From Halieaceae bacterium UBA4452 (GTDB taxonomy: Bacteria > Pseudomonadota > Gammaproteobacteria > Pseudomonadales > Halieaceae), in assembly GCA_002389505.1 (NCBI GenBank), contig DGPA01000044.1:182565-233517 (forward strand): 50,953 bases of DNA, in the 5' to 3' direction. Under the pieces are notes generated by a model that was not told the origin of the DNA, did no database searches, and saw nothing but the letters and a program-made list of their open reading frames with translations. Of the stretch, positions 16,964-26,627 are shown one piece after another. The stretch's first letter is position 1. The number at the start of each line of letters is the position of its first letter. The position numbers and the translations under genes are program-made.

Positions 16964-17941
16964 GTGAAGCTCCAACAACTGCGATATATTTGGGAAGTTG
17001 CCCACCACGACCTTAATGTATCCGCCACCGCCCAAAGTTTGTTTACCTCGCAACCAGGGATTAGTAAACAAATTCGTTTATTGGAAGATGAGCTCGGGGT
17101 CGAGGTATTTTCCCGTAGCGGTAAGCATCTCACCCATGTAACAGCCGCTGGCGAAGTGATCTTGGAATTAGCCGGTGAGATTCTGCGCAAATCCGAATCT
17201 ATCAAGCGGGTCGCGCAAGAATTTTCCAACGAAAAAAGTGGCACCCTGTCAATCGCGACCACACATACCCAAGCCCGTTACGTACTGCCGGGTATTATCA
17301 AAGAATTCATGAGCAGCTACCCACAAGTGTCACTGCAAATGCAGCAAGGCACCCCCTTGCAAATCGCCGAAATGGCCGCTGAGGGAACAGTAGACTTTGC
17401 GATAGCGACCGAGGCGCTTGAATTGTTTTCGGACATCGTCATGCTGCCCTGTTATCGCTGGAATCGTTGCATCGTTGTCCCCAAAGACCATCCGTTAGCG
17501 TCAGCCAGCAAGGTCACCCTTGAGGCGGTGGCTGAACATCCGATTGTTACCTACACTTTTGGGTTTACCGGTCGGTCAAAGCTGGACGATGCTTTCAATA
17601 GTCGAGGATTAACCCCCAAAGTAACTTTTACCGCGGTCGACGCTGATGTGATAAAGACTTATGTCCGACTCGGATTGGGGATTGGCATTATTGCGGGGCT
17701 GGCCTATGACGAGGTGCTTGACGAGGATTTAGTCAAACTCGATGCCAGCCATTTGTTTGCTTCCAGTGTGACCAGTCTAGGCTTTCGCAAAGGCACGTTC
17801 CTGCGCGGCTACATGTATGACTTTATTACCGAACTAGCGCCGCACCTCACTAGCGACATCGTTGGCGAGGCCCTGTCCAGAGTACAGCCAAGTGAGCGTA
17901 AAGCGCTGTATGAGCACATTGAACTACCGCTGTACTCCTAG
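16964..17941 (+). CDS. cysB: LysR-type regulator CysB
   Basis: CysB activates sulfate-assimilation genes with N-acetylserine or O-acetylserine as inducer. The 325-residue protein opens with MKLQQLRYIWEVA and the helix-turn-helix TAQSLFTSQPGISKQIR, then the CysB-type effector domain with TTHTQARYVLP, GTPLQIAEM and TYTFGFTGRS. The length equals the E. coli protein. The start is GTG with only a weak ribosome site. It stands alone, convergent with pabB across an 18-base gap. Confidence 0.96.
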   Translation: MKLQQLRYIWEVAHHDLNVSATAQSLFTSQPGISKQIRLLEDELGVEVFSRSGKHLTHVTAAGEVILELAGEILRKSESIKRVAQEFSNEKSGTLSIATTHTQARYVLPGIIKEFMSSYPQVSLQMQQGTPLQIAEMAAEGTVDFAIATEALELFSDIVMLPCYRWNRCIVVPKDHPLASASKVTLEAVAEHPIVTYTFGFTGRSKLDDAFNSRGLTPKVTFTAVDADVIKTYVRLGLGIGIIAGLAYDEVLDEDLVKLDASHLFASSVTSLGFRKGTFLRGYMYDFITELAPHLTSDIVGEALSRVQPSERKALYEHIELPLYS

Positions 17942-17959
17942 CTTAGCACGGCGGCTGCC

Positions 17960-19282
17960 TTAGTCGGATGGCTCGAGGGCACGCATAAAGGCCCCGACTT
18001 TATCGAGTGTTTCTTGGTACTCAGCATCTGCTTCTGAGTCATACACAATGCCACCTCCCCCCCAGCAAGTAATCACGTTAGCAGTGATTTCCATGGTCCT
18101 AATAGCAATGCTCGACTCCATCCAACCCCGGCCATCAAGGGCGAAGACAGAGCCGCAGTAGATACCTCTCGGTTCATTTTCCAGCTCGGCAATGATTTGC
18201 ATCGCTCGGTGCTTTGGCGCCCCCGTGATGGACCCTCCCGGTGAGCAACCTATAAGGAGCTCACCCGGGGTGACGTCATCACGAAGCACACCTTCGATTC
18301 GACTGACTAGATGGTGGACATTGGCGTAGCTATGCAGGACACAAATGTCCGGTGTTTTTACGCTACCCGGTAAACACAGTCGTCCTAGGTCGTTTCGCAG
18401 CAGATCTGTGATCATGATATTTTCAGCGCGATCCTTCGCGGACTGCTGCAGCTCCTCGGCGATGCGCCGGTCCACGATGGGGTCTGAATGCCGCGGACGG
18501 GTGCCCTTGATGGGCTGAGTGGTAACTTGACCATCTCGAGTAGATAGAAACCGTTCGGGCGAAAGGGACAAAATGGCATGGTCCGATGACAAGCGCAGAA
18601 AGGCCGAAAAATCCCCCGGGGCCACATCGCGTAATCGTAGATAAGCTGAAAAGCTATCACCGGAAAAACCTGCCGAGAACCGCTGCGCAAAATTCACCTG
18701 ATAGCAATCACCGGCGGCAATATAGGAGCGAATTGTAGCCACCGCTGCGACATAGTCACCATGACTAATATGCGCCTGAAAAGCGCTGTCTAGCGCAAAG
18801 GTGCCTTGTTGTGGACGAGCACTGGCGATGAGCTCTGCGACGTCATCGGGTAACTGAGGAACCCGGTCGCTGCCAATGAACCAAAGGCGCTGACTCGCTT
18901 TGTCACAAACAATGCACCAGTCGTAGAGGCCTACTGCCGCTCGAGGGGTACTTCGTTGGGTCACCCCATGACCGTGTGCCGCGCTATCGTAATCAAGGAA
19001 CCCTACAGCGAGCAGGCTGTGGCCGCCGGTGGCACCGGCAGTTAATCGACTTTCTACGGCGGCCATCCACGCCGTGAGATGGCGGTCATAATCCGCTAAT
19101 CGAAGCACGGCTCGCGGCTGGGCAGCGATAATATCGTACGCGCAATGCCGCCCACCTCGGCGACTGTCAAGAAAAGCAAAGCCATCCAAGTGCGTCAACG
19201 ATGCCGCATAGGTCGTGATGCTGCCGGTGGCAAGCAACGTTTTATGTGGCTGATCAAGCAGGTTCACAGGGCTTACCACCAC
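17960..19282 (-). CDS. pabB: Aminodeoxychorismate synthase component I
   Basis: PabB turns chorismate and ammonia into 4-amino-4-deoxychorismate for folate synthesis. The chorismate-binding domain covers the C-terminal two thirds: GDCYQVNFAQRF, QPIKGTRPR, MITDLLRNDLGR, CSPGGSITGAPK and YCGSVFALD. Lys259 in PIKGT is the PabB-type nucleophile; anthranilate synthase has Ala there. The 440-residue length is normal. The start is one of two adjacent GTG codons. It is divergent from the propionyl-CoA operon across 111 bases. Confidence 0.93.
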   Translation of the reverse strand: MVVSPVNLLDQPHKTLLATGSITTYAASLTHLDGFAFLDSRRGGRHCAYDIIAAQPRAVLRLADYDRHLTAWMAAVESRLTAGATGGHSLLAVGFLDYDSAAHGHGVTQRSTPRAAVGLYDWCIVCDKASQRLWFIGSDRVPQLPDDVAELIASARPQQGTFALDSAFQAHISHGDYVAAVATIRSYIAAGDCYQVNFAQRFSAGFSGDSFSAYLRLRDVAPGDFSAFLRLSSDHAILSLSPERFLSTRDGQVTTQPIKGTRPRHSDPIVDRRIAEELQQSAKDRAENIMITDLLRNDLGRLCLPGSVKTPDICVLHSYANVHHLVSRIEGVLRDDVTPGELLIGCSPGGSITGAPKHRAMQIIAELENEPRGIYCGSVFALDGRGWMESSIAIRTMEITANVITCWGGGGIVYDSEADAEYQETLDKVGAFMRALEPSD

Positions 19283-19393
19283 ATTGGTTTCATTGACATA
19301 AAGGTAGCATTGAAAGTACTGTTACGGCCGTTTTTTATTGCCTGATTGCCGGTCCGAACTCGGGTAGTATGACTGATAGACCTCGATAAACAA

Positions 19394-21160
19394 ATGCAGA
19401 GTGATCCCATGAGTGACAGCACGCAAGAGCCGGTTAATAACGCACCCACCGAGGACGGCAGTGCCCCGTACGCTTCGCTGACGAATCCATTAGCGCCTGC
19501 GGTATCGGCGCACGCTCAGGGTGCTCAAGAGAGCCTCTACGACGCGACCGTGACTCGGGGCAAGGAGCTCCAGCAACGGCCTTTTATCGCCGCAGGGGTT
19601 CGCAATATCCAGCGCCAGCACCTCAAACAGCGGATGACCATCTGGGAGCGACTGCAGTACTTGGCCGATGGGACGCCGCAAGTGCTTTACCAAAACTGGG
19701 GGCCTAATCTCGACGGTGCGTCCTTGGTGACAGGGATTATTCAAATTGATGGCCGAGATATCGCTGTGTATGGTCACGACTTTACGGTCCGTGCGGGTTC
19801 AATGGACGCGACGAATGGTAAGAAACTGGCTAAATTATTCGAGTTAGCGGCAAAAAGGCGCATCCCCTTAGTCGGTCTGAACGACTCGGCAGGGGCCTAT
19901 ATACCGGCGGGCGTGGGTGGTCTCGATGGTTATGCGGACGCTTTTACTGCGCTGCGGAAAATCAGCGGCATTGTCCCTAGCATTATGTGTATGTTTGGGT
20001 TTAATGCAGGGGGCGGTAGTTATTTGCCTCGTCAAGGCAGTTTTCTCATCCAACCTCGCAATACCTTTTTTGGCTTGACCGGTCCGGGAGTTGTCAAATC
20101 GGTACTGGGCGAGGACATTACTCCCGACGCCTTGGGTGGCCCCAATGTCCACAGTCAGACTGGGGTAACAGATTTCGTGGTCGATGACGAAGTGGCGGCG
20201 TTACGAAAGGTCCGAGAAATAGTAAAGTATATTCCCAATTCAAGCGCCCAAGCGCCTGATTTTCAAGCCAGTTCTGACCCCGTGCATCGAAAGACACTCG
20301 ATATTGATATTCTGCTGCGCAAGGCGTTTAACTCCCCCACCGGCTTCAACACGCCAGTGGATATCACCATTCTGATTCAACAATTGTGTGACCATGGCGA
20401 CTATCTAGAGGTGCAAGGGGAGCGAGCGCGCAATACCATTACCGCCTTCGGCCGGATGGGTGGGAACGTCGTGGGCTTCGTGGCCAACAACTCGTCGGTC
20501 GCCTCTGGGCAGATTGATATTGATGCGGCCTATAAGAACGCTCGATTCATCCGCTTTTGCAATCTCTACAATATTCCTGTCATGTTTCTTGAAGACACCA
20601 CTGGCTTCTTGCCGGGCAGCGAGCAGGAGCATCGAGGGATTGTCCAGGCGGGTCGCGCCATGCTCGATGCGATTGTTGATCTACGCACCCCGCGCTTTTT
20701 GGTGTTAGTGCGCAATGCCTTTGGTGGCGCCTATGCCAGCTACAATAATTATCCCACCGGAGCGGATTTCGTGGTGGCATTACCGACAACGCGGGTCGCA
20801 GTAATGGGCCCTGCAGGGGTCGATTACGTTTACAAGGACGAGCTGAAGAAGATTCGTACCAGCCTTGCTGAACGTATCGCCAACGAAGCCAAGGCACAAC
20901 AGGCGCAGGGTTTGTCGGCTGAGCAAGCTCATGAGTCAGCCCAAGCGCTGGTAAAGGCGTGGGCTAAGGAGCAGGAGGCTGAATTAGCCCAACGCTATGA
21001 GCGGGAGATTATGAACCCAGAAGAGGCGCTAAGCTTGGGCTCGATTTCCCAAATCGTGATGCCCGAGGATCTACGCCAGGTCGTCACCGAGCATCTAGCG
21101 TTTTGCCTGCGGCATTATGAACCCGGACCGCTGCAATCCGTACAGCGCGAATTCCATTAA
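19394..21160 (+). CDS. Acyl-CoA (propionyl-CoA) carboxylase carboxyltransferase subunit
   Basis: This 588-residue subunit moves the carboxyl group from biotin to an acyl-CoA. The two crotonase-fold halves are visible: LNDSAGAYIPAGVGGLDGY and FGFNAGGGSYLP in the first, LEDTTGFLPGSEQE and NAFGGAYASYNNYPTGADF in the second. It is longer than typical PccB (about 510 residues), with about 60 extra residues at the N-terminus. The substrate is inferred to be propionyl-CoA from the downstream epimerase and mutase. The start could also be the ATG at 19409. The gap to the next gene is 24 bases. Confidence 0.9.
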   Translation: MQSDPMSDSTQEPVNNAPTEDGSAPYASLTNPLAPAVSAHAQGAQESLYDATVTRGKELQQRPFIAAGVRNIQRQHLKQRMTIWERLQYLADGTPQVLYQNWGPNLDGASLVTGIIQIDGRDIAVYGHDFTVRAGSMDATNGKKLAKLFELAAKRRIPLVGLNDSAGAYIPAGVGGLDGYADAFTALRKISGIVPSIMCMFGFNAGGGSYLPRQGSFLIQPRNTFFGLTGPGVVKSVLGEDITPDALGGPNVHSQTGVTDFVVDDEVAALRKVREIVKYIPNSSAQAPDFQASSDPVHRKTLDIDILLRKAFNSPTGFNTPVDITILIQQLCDHGDYLEVQGERARNTITAFGRMGGNVVGFVANNSSVASGQIDIDAAYKNARFIRFCNLYNIPVMFLEDTTGFLPGSEQEHRGIVQAGRAMLDAIVDLRTPRFLVLVRNAFGGAYASYNNYPTGADFVVALPTTRVAVMGPAGVDYVYKDELKKIRTSLAERIANEAKAQQAQGLSAEQAHESAQALVKAWAKEQEAELAQRYEREIMNPEEALSLGSISQIVMPEDLRQVVTEHLAFCLRHYEPGPLQSVQREFH

Positions 21161-21184
21161 TCCGGCGCCCGAGGGAGATGATCC

Positions 21185-23992
21185 GTGTCCAATGAACACT
21201 ATATAACCAATGGCTTGATTCACGCGGATCGCAGGCTTGGACAGCACTCATCCCATTGGGTACAGCAGTTCGATTGTCGTCACCTCAAGCCCTTGATTAT
21301 CTGTCGAGGACCGATTCGCAAGGAGGCTATGGATGTCTTTACTGAAATGGGCATTAACCATTACGGCATGTTGCTGTCAGAGAAAGACTCCATTGTCTAT
21401 CCCCGGGCGTTAGCACCGGAGCTGAGAGTGCTGACTGACCCCCATCGAGTTCATCGGGTGCCCGATTACACCGGGTCGACTAAGGAAGAGCGGCTACAAC
21501 GAATCGATGACATTATCGGCATAGCCAAGAGCGGCGGTTACAACGCTATTTTTGCGGGCTATGGCTTTATGGCTGAAGATGAAGCCATGGTCGCGGCCAT
21601 GGAGGGCGCCGGATTAACATTCATTGGACCCTGTTCGCGCACCGTTCGGCAGGCAGGTCTTAAAGATGAAGCCAAACGCACCGCCCTCAAAGCGGGGGTA
21701 TCAGTGACCCCGGGCATTGACAACGGTACGGCGCTGACCCTGCTTAAAAAATACCCGACAGTGGGTGATCTGCAGGCCCTGTGCGTCGCCGAAAACTTAG
21801 CAGTGTCTGAACAGGCTTTTGCCGATACGGCCGATCTCGACATCCTCGCGGATTTGGTGCTCGCAGCCGGGTACAAGAAGGGTATTGATTTGTACACCGT
21901 TGAAGAGCTGTCGGACACCCTGACTGAGGCGGTCGCGAGGATCAACGCCCAATACCCGGAAAATCGCGTTCGGCTGAAAGCGATCGGCGGCGGCGGCGGC
22001 AAGGGGCAACGCATACTGGCGTTGGGGGAGGGGCATCGTACCCCCGAATTGGTCCTAGAAATTCTCAATGAGGTGAAAACCACCGGGGTGGGTGACAACA
22101 AAAATGTGTTGGTTGAGTTAAATATCGAGACGACGCGCCACCAAGAGATTCAAGTGGTGGGCAACGGTGAGTGGTCTATCACTCTCGGCGGGCGGGATTG
22201 TTCTTTACAGATGCATGAGCAAAAGCTACTGGAAGTATCGGTTACCCGCGAATCGTTGATTGACGCTCATAGTACCGCCGAGCGCGATGGGCGCCTAGAT
22301 GAGGCGGCGGTTCTCGCCCAGGATCTAAAAACGCTGGACGCCATGGAAGATGAAGCGGCTCGTTTTGGTGCGGCGGTAGGCCTCGATTCAGTGTCCACGT
22401 TTGAGTGCATTGTTGATCGAGATAAGCATTTTTTTATGGAAATGAATACGCGCATTCAGGTCGAGCACCGAGTCAGTGAGTTGTGTTACGGCATGCGCTT
22501 CAGTAATCCTCACAACAGCGATGACTATTTTATGGTGGAGTCGCTGGTCGAGGCGATGGTCCTGCTAGCCGCCCATGGACCGCAATTGCCTAGACCTGAG
22601 CGTGTAGCGCGCTTCAAAGACAGTGTCGAGGCACGGCTTAATGCCACCAACGACGCGTTGCAGCCAAATGCAGGGGGCCAGATTGACTATTGGTCTGACG
22701 CTATCGCCGGCGAAATACGCGATGATCAGGGTATTAGTGTGCACAATCCTGACACCGATGTGTTCATGAACTACACCCTGGCAGGGGCTTATGATTCGAA
22801 TATCGCGCTGCTGCTCACGGTGGGGGACAGCAGGGAATCAACCTACAGCGCTATGGCCGAGGTACTGCGCATGACCCGCTTACGGGGTCGCGACCTGCAT
22901 ACCAATCTTCAGTTTCACTACGGGCTGGTGAACTGGTTTTTAGGCAATAATATTAACGCGCGACCGACAACACACTTTATTGTTCCTTATCTCACCGCGG
23001 TAGGCGAACTCACCGAGGAAGCGACTCGAGTCGATCTTGGCGCAGCCTGGACCATTCTCTGCCGGGAATTGCTCGCCAGCGTTGATCCTGCTGGGCGATC
23101 CTCTCTGGGTAGCACCTTGGAGGCGAAGCAAACACTGCTGATGCGTCCGCTACAAACGTTGATGAAAGATCCACACTTGTTAGCCGGTTGGTTAAGTACC
23201 AACCGAGGTGCTTTTACTGTCGCTGATGGACAGCTTGAATGGGCGGAAAACCCCATAGATGTGCTCAGCGACACCTACCACTTTTTAACCTTAGATTGGT
23301 CAGATGATGCGCCCGCGGCGAATGTCATTTGGGATCACGATGCGCGCATACTGGCCAGCGCTGAGGATTTTTACCGTAGCCTTGAGCAACGCCTCGGTGT
23401 TCAGACGTGGTTAGCGCTGCAAAAGACGCTCAGTGAATCCTCCCATGCTGACTTTAGTGAGGGTGAATGGAGCGGGGTTCAATCAGCCCACCGTGGTTTT
23501 CAGAGTGGCACCGAAATCTTAGTGTTGCTGGCGGCCATGGCCGAATTTACCGGCTTTTATGCACTCAAAGTAAATAGTGACCTGACAATTGCTATCCCCG
23601 ATAGACTGCTCGATGGCGACCATCAATCGCTAATGATGAAAGCGCTAGCGCCACCGCCGATGGCTAAGTCAGATGAAATTGTCGCGGTTAGCGGCGGTAT
23701 GTTTTATGGGCGCGAATCCCCAGAAGCCTCACTGTATATTCAAAAAGGCGATCATTTCGATGCCGGAGATCCACTCTATATTGTCGAAGTCATGAAAATG
23801 TTCAACAAGGTCTATGCCCCGTTTGCCGGAACCGTAGACGACGTATTGGTTGAGGAAGATGGTGTCATTATCAGTAAGGGTCAGTCACTTTTCAAAGTGA
23901 CTCCAGACGAGCAGGTACACAGTGAACCTGAGGCCGTCGTCGCTGAACGCAGGCGTGCGCATACTGAACAATTGATGAAGACGTTCATCTAA
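21185..23992 (+). CDS. Acyl-CoA carboxylase alpha subunit: biotin carboxylase plus biotin carrier, long form
   Basis: A 935-residue protein with an ATP-grasp biotin carboxylase and a C-terminal biotinyl domain. The glycine-rich ATP loop is at about 267-272 (IGGGGGKGQ), the catalytic MNTRIQVEH segment lies in the middle, and biotin should attach to Lys871 in EVMKMFNK. It is about 270 residues longer than usual PccA. Extra sequence lies between VSVTPGIDN and the ATP loop, and in the region before the biotinyl domain. The start is GTG after GAGGGAGA. It should pair with the preceding carboxyltransferase to make methylmalonyl-CoA. Confidence 0.9.
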   Translation: MSNEHYITNGLIHADRRLGQHSSHWVQQFDCRHLKPLIICRGPIRKEAMDVFTEMGINHYGMLLSEKDSIVYPRALAPELRVLTDPHRVHRVPDYTGSTKEERLQRIDDIIGIAKSGGYNAIFAGYGFMAEDEAMVAAMEGAGLTFIGPCSRTVRQAGLKDEAKRTALKAGVSVTPGIDNGTALTLLKKYPTVGDLQALCVAENLAVSEQAFADTADLDILADLVLAAGYKKGIDLYTVEELSDTLTEAVARINAQYPENRVRLKAIGGGGGKGQRILALGEGHRTPELVLEILNEVKTTGVGDNKNVLVELNIETTRHQEIQVVGNGEWSITLGGRDCSLQMHEQKLLEVSVTRESLIDAHSTAERDGRLDEAAVLAQDLKTLDAMEDEAARFGAAVGLDSVSTFECIVDRDKHFFMEMNTRIQVEHRVSELCYGMRFSNPHNSDDYFMVESLVEAMVLLAAHGPQLPRPERVARFKDSVEARLNATNDALQPNAGGQIDYWSDAIAGEIRDDQGISVHNPDTDVFMNYTLAGAYDSNIALLLTVGDSRESTYSAMAEVLRMTRLRGRDLHTNLQFHYGLVNWFLGNNINARPTTHFIVPYLTAVGELTEEATRVDLGAAWTILCRELLASVDPAGRSSLGSTLEAKQTLLMRPLQTLMKDPHLLAGWLSTNRGAFTVADGQLEWAENPIDVLSDTYHFLTLDWSDDAPAANVIWDHDARILASAEDFYRSLEQRLGVQTWLALQKTLSESSHADFSEGEWSGVQSAHRGFQSGTEILVLLAAMAEFTGFYALKVNSDLTIAIPDRLLDGDHQSLMMKALAPPPMAKSDEIVAVSGGMFYGRESPEASLYIQKGDHFDAGDPLYIVEVMKMFNKVYAPFAGTVDDVLVEEDGVIISKGQSLFKVTPDEQVHSEPEAVVAERRRAHTEQLMKTFI

Positions 23993-24019
23993 ACAGTCTT
24001 GATGACGTAGGAGTTTGAG

Positions 24020-24430
24020 ATGATTACTGCTCTAGACCATATCGCGATTGCTGTGCCCGATTTAGATGCGGCCATTAAGCGCTTTATGGATGACTTTGGC
24101 TTACCCTTTGAGGGTACGGGCGATGTGCCGGCCGCGAAGACGACGACCGCTTTTTTCTCGTTGCCCGCGACAACGATTGAGCTGGTTCACCCACTCAACG
24201 GCGAGGGGCCAATCGCTAAGTATCTCGACAAGCGCGGCGGGGGTATTCATCATTTGTGCTTTCGCAGCGACGACATTGAAGCGGACGTTGCGCGGCTGAA
24301 AGATAAAGGCTACGAATTTTTAAGTGAGGCTCCCAGCCCGGGAGCCCATGATTCTCAGGTCATTTTCATCCACCCCAAGAGTTGCGATGGCGTGTTGATA
24401 GAAATTAATCAGCCCTCAGAAGATCATTAA
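24020..24430 (+). CDS. mce: Methylmalonyl-CoA epimerase
   Basis: It interconverts (S)- and (R)-methylmalonyl-CoA, linking the carboxylase to the mutase. The 136-residue vicinal-oxygen-chelate protein has metal ligands in LDHIAIAVPDLDAA, GGGIHHLCF and LIEINQPS, and the length is typical. It lies 27 bases after the carboxylase subunit and 46 before the mutase on the same strand. Confidence 0.95.
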   Translation: MITALDHIAIAVPDLDAAIKRFMDDFGLPFEGTGDVPAAKTTTAFFSLPATTIELVHPLNGEGPIAKYLDKRGGGIHHLCFRSDDIEADVARLKDKGYEFLSEAPSPGAHDSQVIFIHPKSCDGVLIEINQPSEDH

Positions 24431-24476
24431 ATATGTTAATGTTGCGCTTTAAGACAATGAATTTAAAGGGATAAAA

Positions 24477-26627
24477 TTGAGTATCTACGACAAAGACGAG
24501 GCGAATATCGAGCATTGGTCTGCATTGGTGGCAAAGCAGAGCAAGGGCTTAAAGCCTAGTGACTACACCTGGGAGACGCCGGAGGGGATACCCGTCAAGG
24601 TGCTGTACACCGCTGAAGATACCGAGCACTTGGCCTATACCGATACCCTGCCGGGCATCGCCCCGTATATTCGTGGCCCTATGGCGACTATGTATGCCGG
24701 TCGTCGATGGACCATCCGTCAATACGCCGGGTTTTCCACCGCCGAGGCGTCGAATGCCTTTTATCGAAAATCGCTTGCGGCCGGTGGGCAGGGTGTATCC
24801 GTGGCCTTTGACTTGGCGACCCACCGAGGTTACGACTCGGACCACCCCCGGGTAGAAGGGGATGTTGGTAAAGCGGGGGTCGCCGTTGACTCCGTCGAAG
24901 ACATGAAGATTCTCTTCGATGGCATACCCCTGGACAAGGTGTCGGTATCAATGACGATGAACGGCGCGGTTCTGCCCGTACTGGCGGGGTACATCGTGGC
25001 GGCCGAGGAGCAGGGCGTCGAGCAAGCGCAGCTATCGGGCACCATTCAAAACGATATTTTGAAAGAGTTTATGGTCCGCAATACCTATATCTATCCGCCC
25101 ACCGAGAGCATGCGCATTATTGGCGATATCATTGCCTACTGCTCGAGTAACATGCCGCGCTTCAACACCATTTCTATATCTGGTTACCACATGCAGGAAG
25201 CCGGGGCGAACGCAGCGCTTGAGCTAGCCTATACCCTTGCGGATGGCAAGGAATACATTAAAACCGCTATTGCATCTGGCCTGAGCATCGATGAGTTTGC
25301 GCCCCGGCTATCGTTCTTCTGGGGTGTGGGTATGAACTTTTACATGGAAATAGCCAAAATGCGCGCTGCGCGTCTGTTATGGGCAGAGATCGTCGCGGAA
25401 TTCTCCCCCAATAACCCTAAAAGCTCGATGTTGCGGACCCATTGCCAAACCTCTGGCTGGTCATTAACCGAGCAAGATCCCTATAACAATATTGTCCGAA
25501 CCACGATAGAAGCTATGGCCGCGGTCTTTGGCGGCACGCAATCCCTGCATACTAATGCACTGGATGAAGCTATCGCGCTGCCATCAGACTTTGCCGCGCG
25601 CATAGCCCGCAACACGCAGCTCATTTTGCAAGAAGAAACCGGCATTGGCCAGGTGATCGATCCCTGGGGGGGCTCGTACATGATGGAGAGCCTCACGCAA
25701 GATATGGCAGATAAAGCCCGGGAACTTATCGCCGAAATTGACGCCCTGGGCGGCATGGCTCAAGCCATTGAGAGCGGTGTTCCCAAGCTACGAATTGAAG
25801 AGGCCGCTGCCAAAAAGCAAGCCCGAATCGACCGCGGCGAAGACGTCATTGTCGGGGTTAATAAGTATACTGGCGACACCAACGATGCCGTGGACATCCT
25901 GGAAATTGATAATGACCAGGTGCGAGAGTCGCAACTTAACCGTCTGGCCTCAATACGCGCAAGTCGCGATCAAAGCGCGGTCGATGGGGTCCTGGCACAG
26001 CTAACAGAGGCGGCGAGGTCGGGGGAGGGTAATTTGCTGGCGTTGGCCATTGAAGCGACGCGCCGCCGGGCTACGGTGGGTGAGATTTCTGATGCCCTAG
26101 AGCAGCACTATGGGCGCTTTGTGGCTCAGGCGCAAACGGTCTCCGGCGTTTACGGTGCAGCCTATAAAGGTGATGCCGACTGGCAGCAGATCGAGTCAGA
26201 TATTGGTCGCTTCGTAGATCAGTATGGCCGGCGTCCTCGAATGCTGGTCGCTAAAATGGGCCAAGATGGCCACGACCGTGGCGCCAAAGTGGTCGCCACT
26301 GCTTTTGCTGACGTGGGTTTCGATGTTGATCTTTCACCCATGTTCGCCACGCCCGCCGAAGTAGCGCGTCAGGCTATTGAAAATGATGTCCATGTCATCG
26401 GCGCCTCGAGTCTCGCTGCGGGTCACAAAACCTTAGTCCCCGCGCTACTGGCTGAGCTGAAGGCGCAGGGTGCTGACGATATTATTGTCATCGCAGGCGG
26501 CGTCATCCCTCAGCAGGACTACGATTTTCTCTATGATGCGGGTGTACAACTCATTTTTGGACCGGGAACGGCTATTCCCGATGCCGCACGCAAAGTACTC
26601 GATGCCGTTAATACGCGCCAAACATAA
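24477..26627 (+). CDS. scpA: Methylmalonyl-CoA mutase, B12-dependent
   Basis: The 716-residue enzyme isomerises (R)-methylmalonyl-CoA to succinyl-CoA. The TIM-barrel catalytic part carries GPMATMYAGRRWTIRQYAGFS and later FFWGVGMNFYMEIAKMR. The cobalamin domain starts near residue 580 with KMGQDGHDRGAK, where His599 should ligate cobalt, and ends with the GPGTAIP loop. Catalytic and B12 parts are on one chain of the homodimer type. The start is TTG, supported by AAAGGGAT at the right distance and by the N-terminal alignment. The gene overlaps meaB by one base (TAATG). Confidence 0.96.
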   Translation: MSIYDKDEANIEHWSALVAKQSKGLKPSDYTWETPEGIPVKVLYTAEDTEHLAYTDTLPGIAPYIRGPMATMYAGRRWTIRQYAGFSTAEASNAFYRKSLAAGGQGVSVAFDLATHRGYDSDHPRVEGDVGKAGVAVDSVEDMKILFDGIPLDKVSVSMTMNGAVLPVLAGYIVAAEEQGVEQAQLSGTIQNDILKEFMVRNTYIYPPTESMRIIGDIIAYCSSNMPRFNTISISGYHMQEAGANAALELAYTLADGKEYIKTAIASGLSIDEFAPRLSFFWGVGMNFYMEIAKMRAARLLWAEIVAEFSPNNPKSSMLRTHCQTSGWSLTEQDPYNNIVRTTIEAMAAVFGGTQSLHTNALDEAIALPSDFAARIARNTQLILQEETGIGQVIDPWGGSYMMESLTQDMADKARELIAEIDALGGMAQAIESGVPKLRIEEAAAKKQARIDRGEDVIVGVNKYTGDTNDAVDILEIDNDQVRESQLNRLASIRASRDQSAVDGVLAQLTEAARSGEGNLLALAIEATRRRATVGEISDALEQHYGRFVAQAQTVSGVYGAAYKGDADWQQIESDIGRFVDQYGRRPRMLVAKMGQDGHDRGAKVVATAFADVGFDVDLSPMFATPAEVARQAIENDVHVIGASSLAAGHKTLVPALLAELKAQGADDIIVIAGGVIPQQDYDFLYDAGVQLIFGPGTAIPDAARKVLDAVNTRQT

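Noticed and set aside
24431..24476. Cobalamin riboswitch before the mutase gene
   Set aside because: Only 46 bases separate the epimerase and mutase genes, too short for such an RNA, and no B12-box was recognised.
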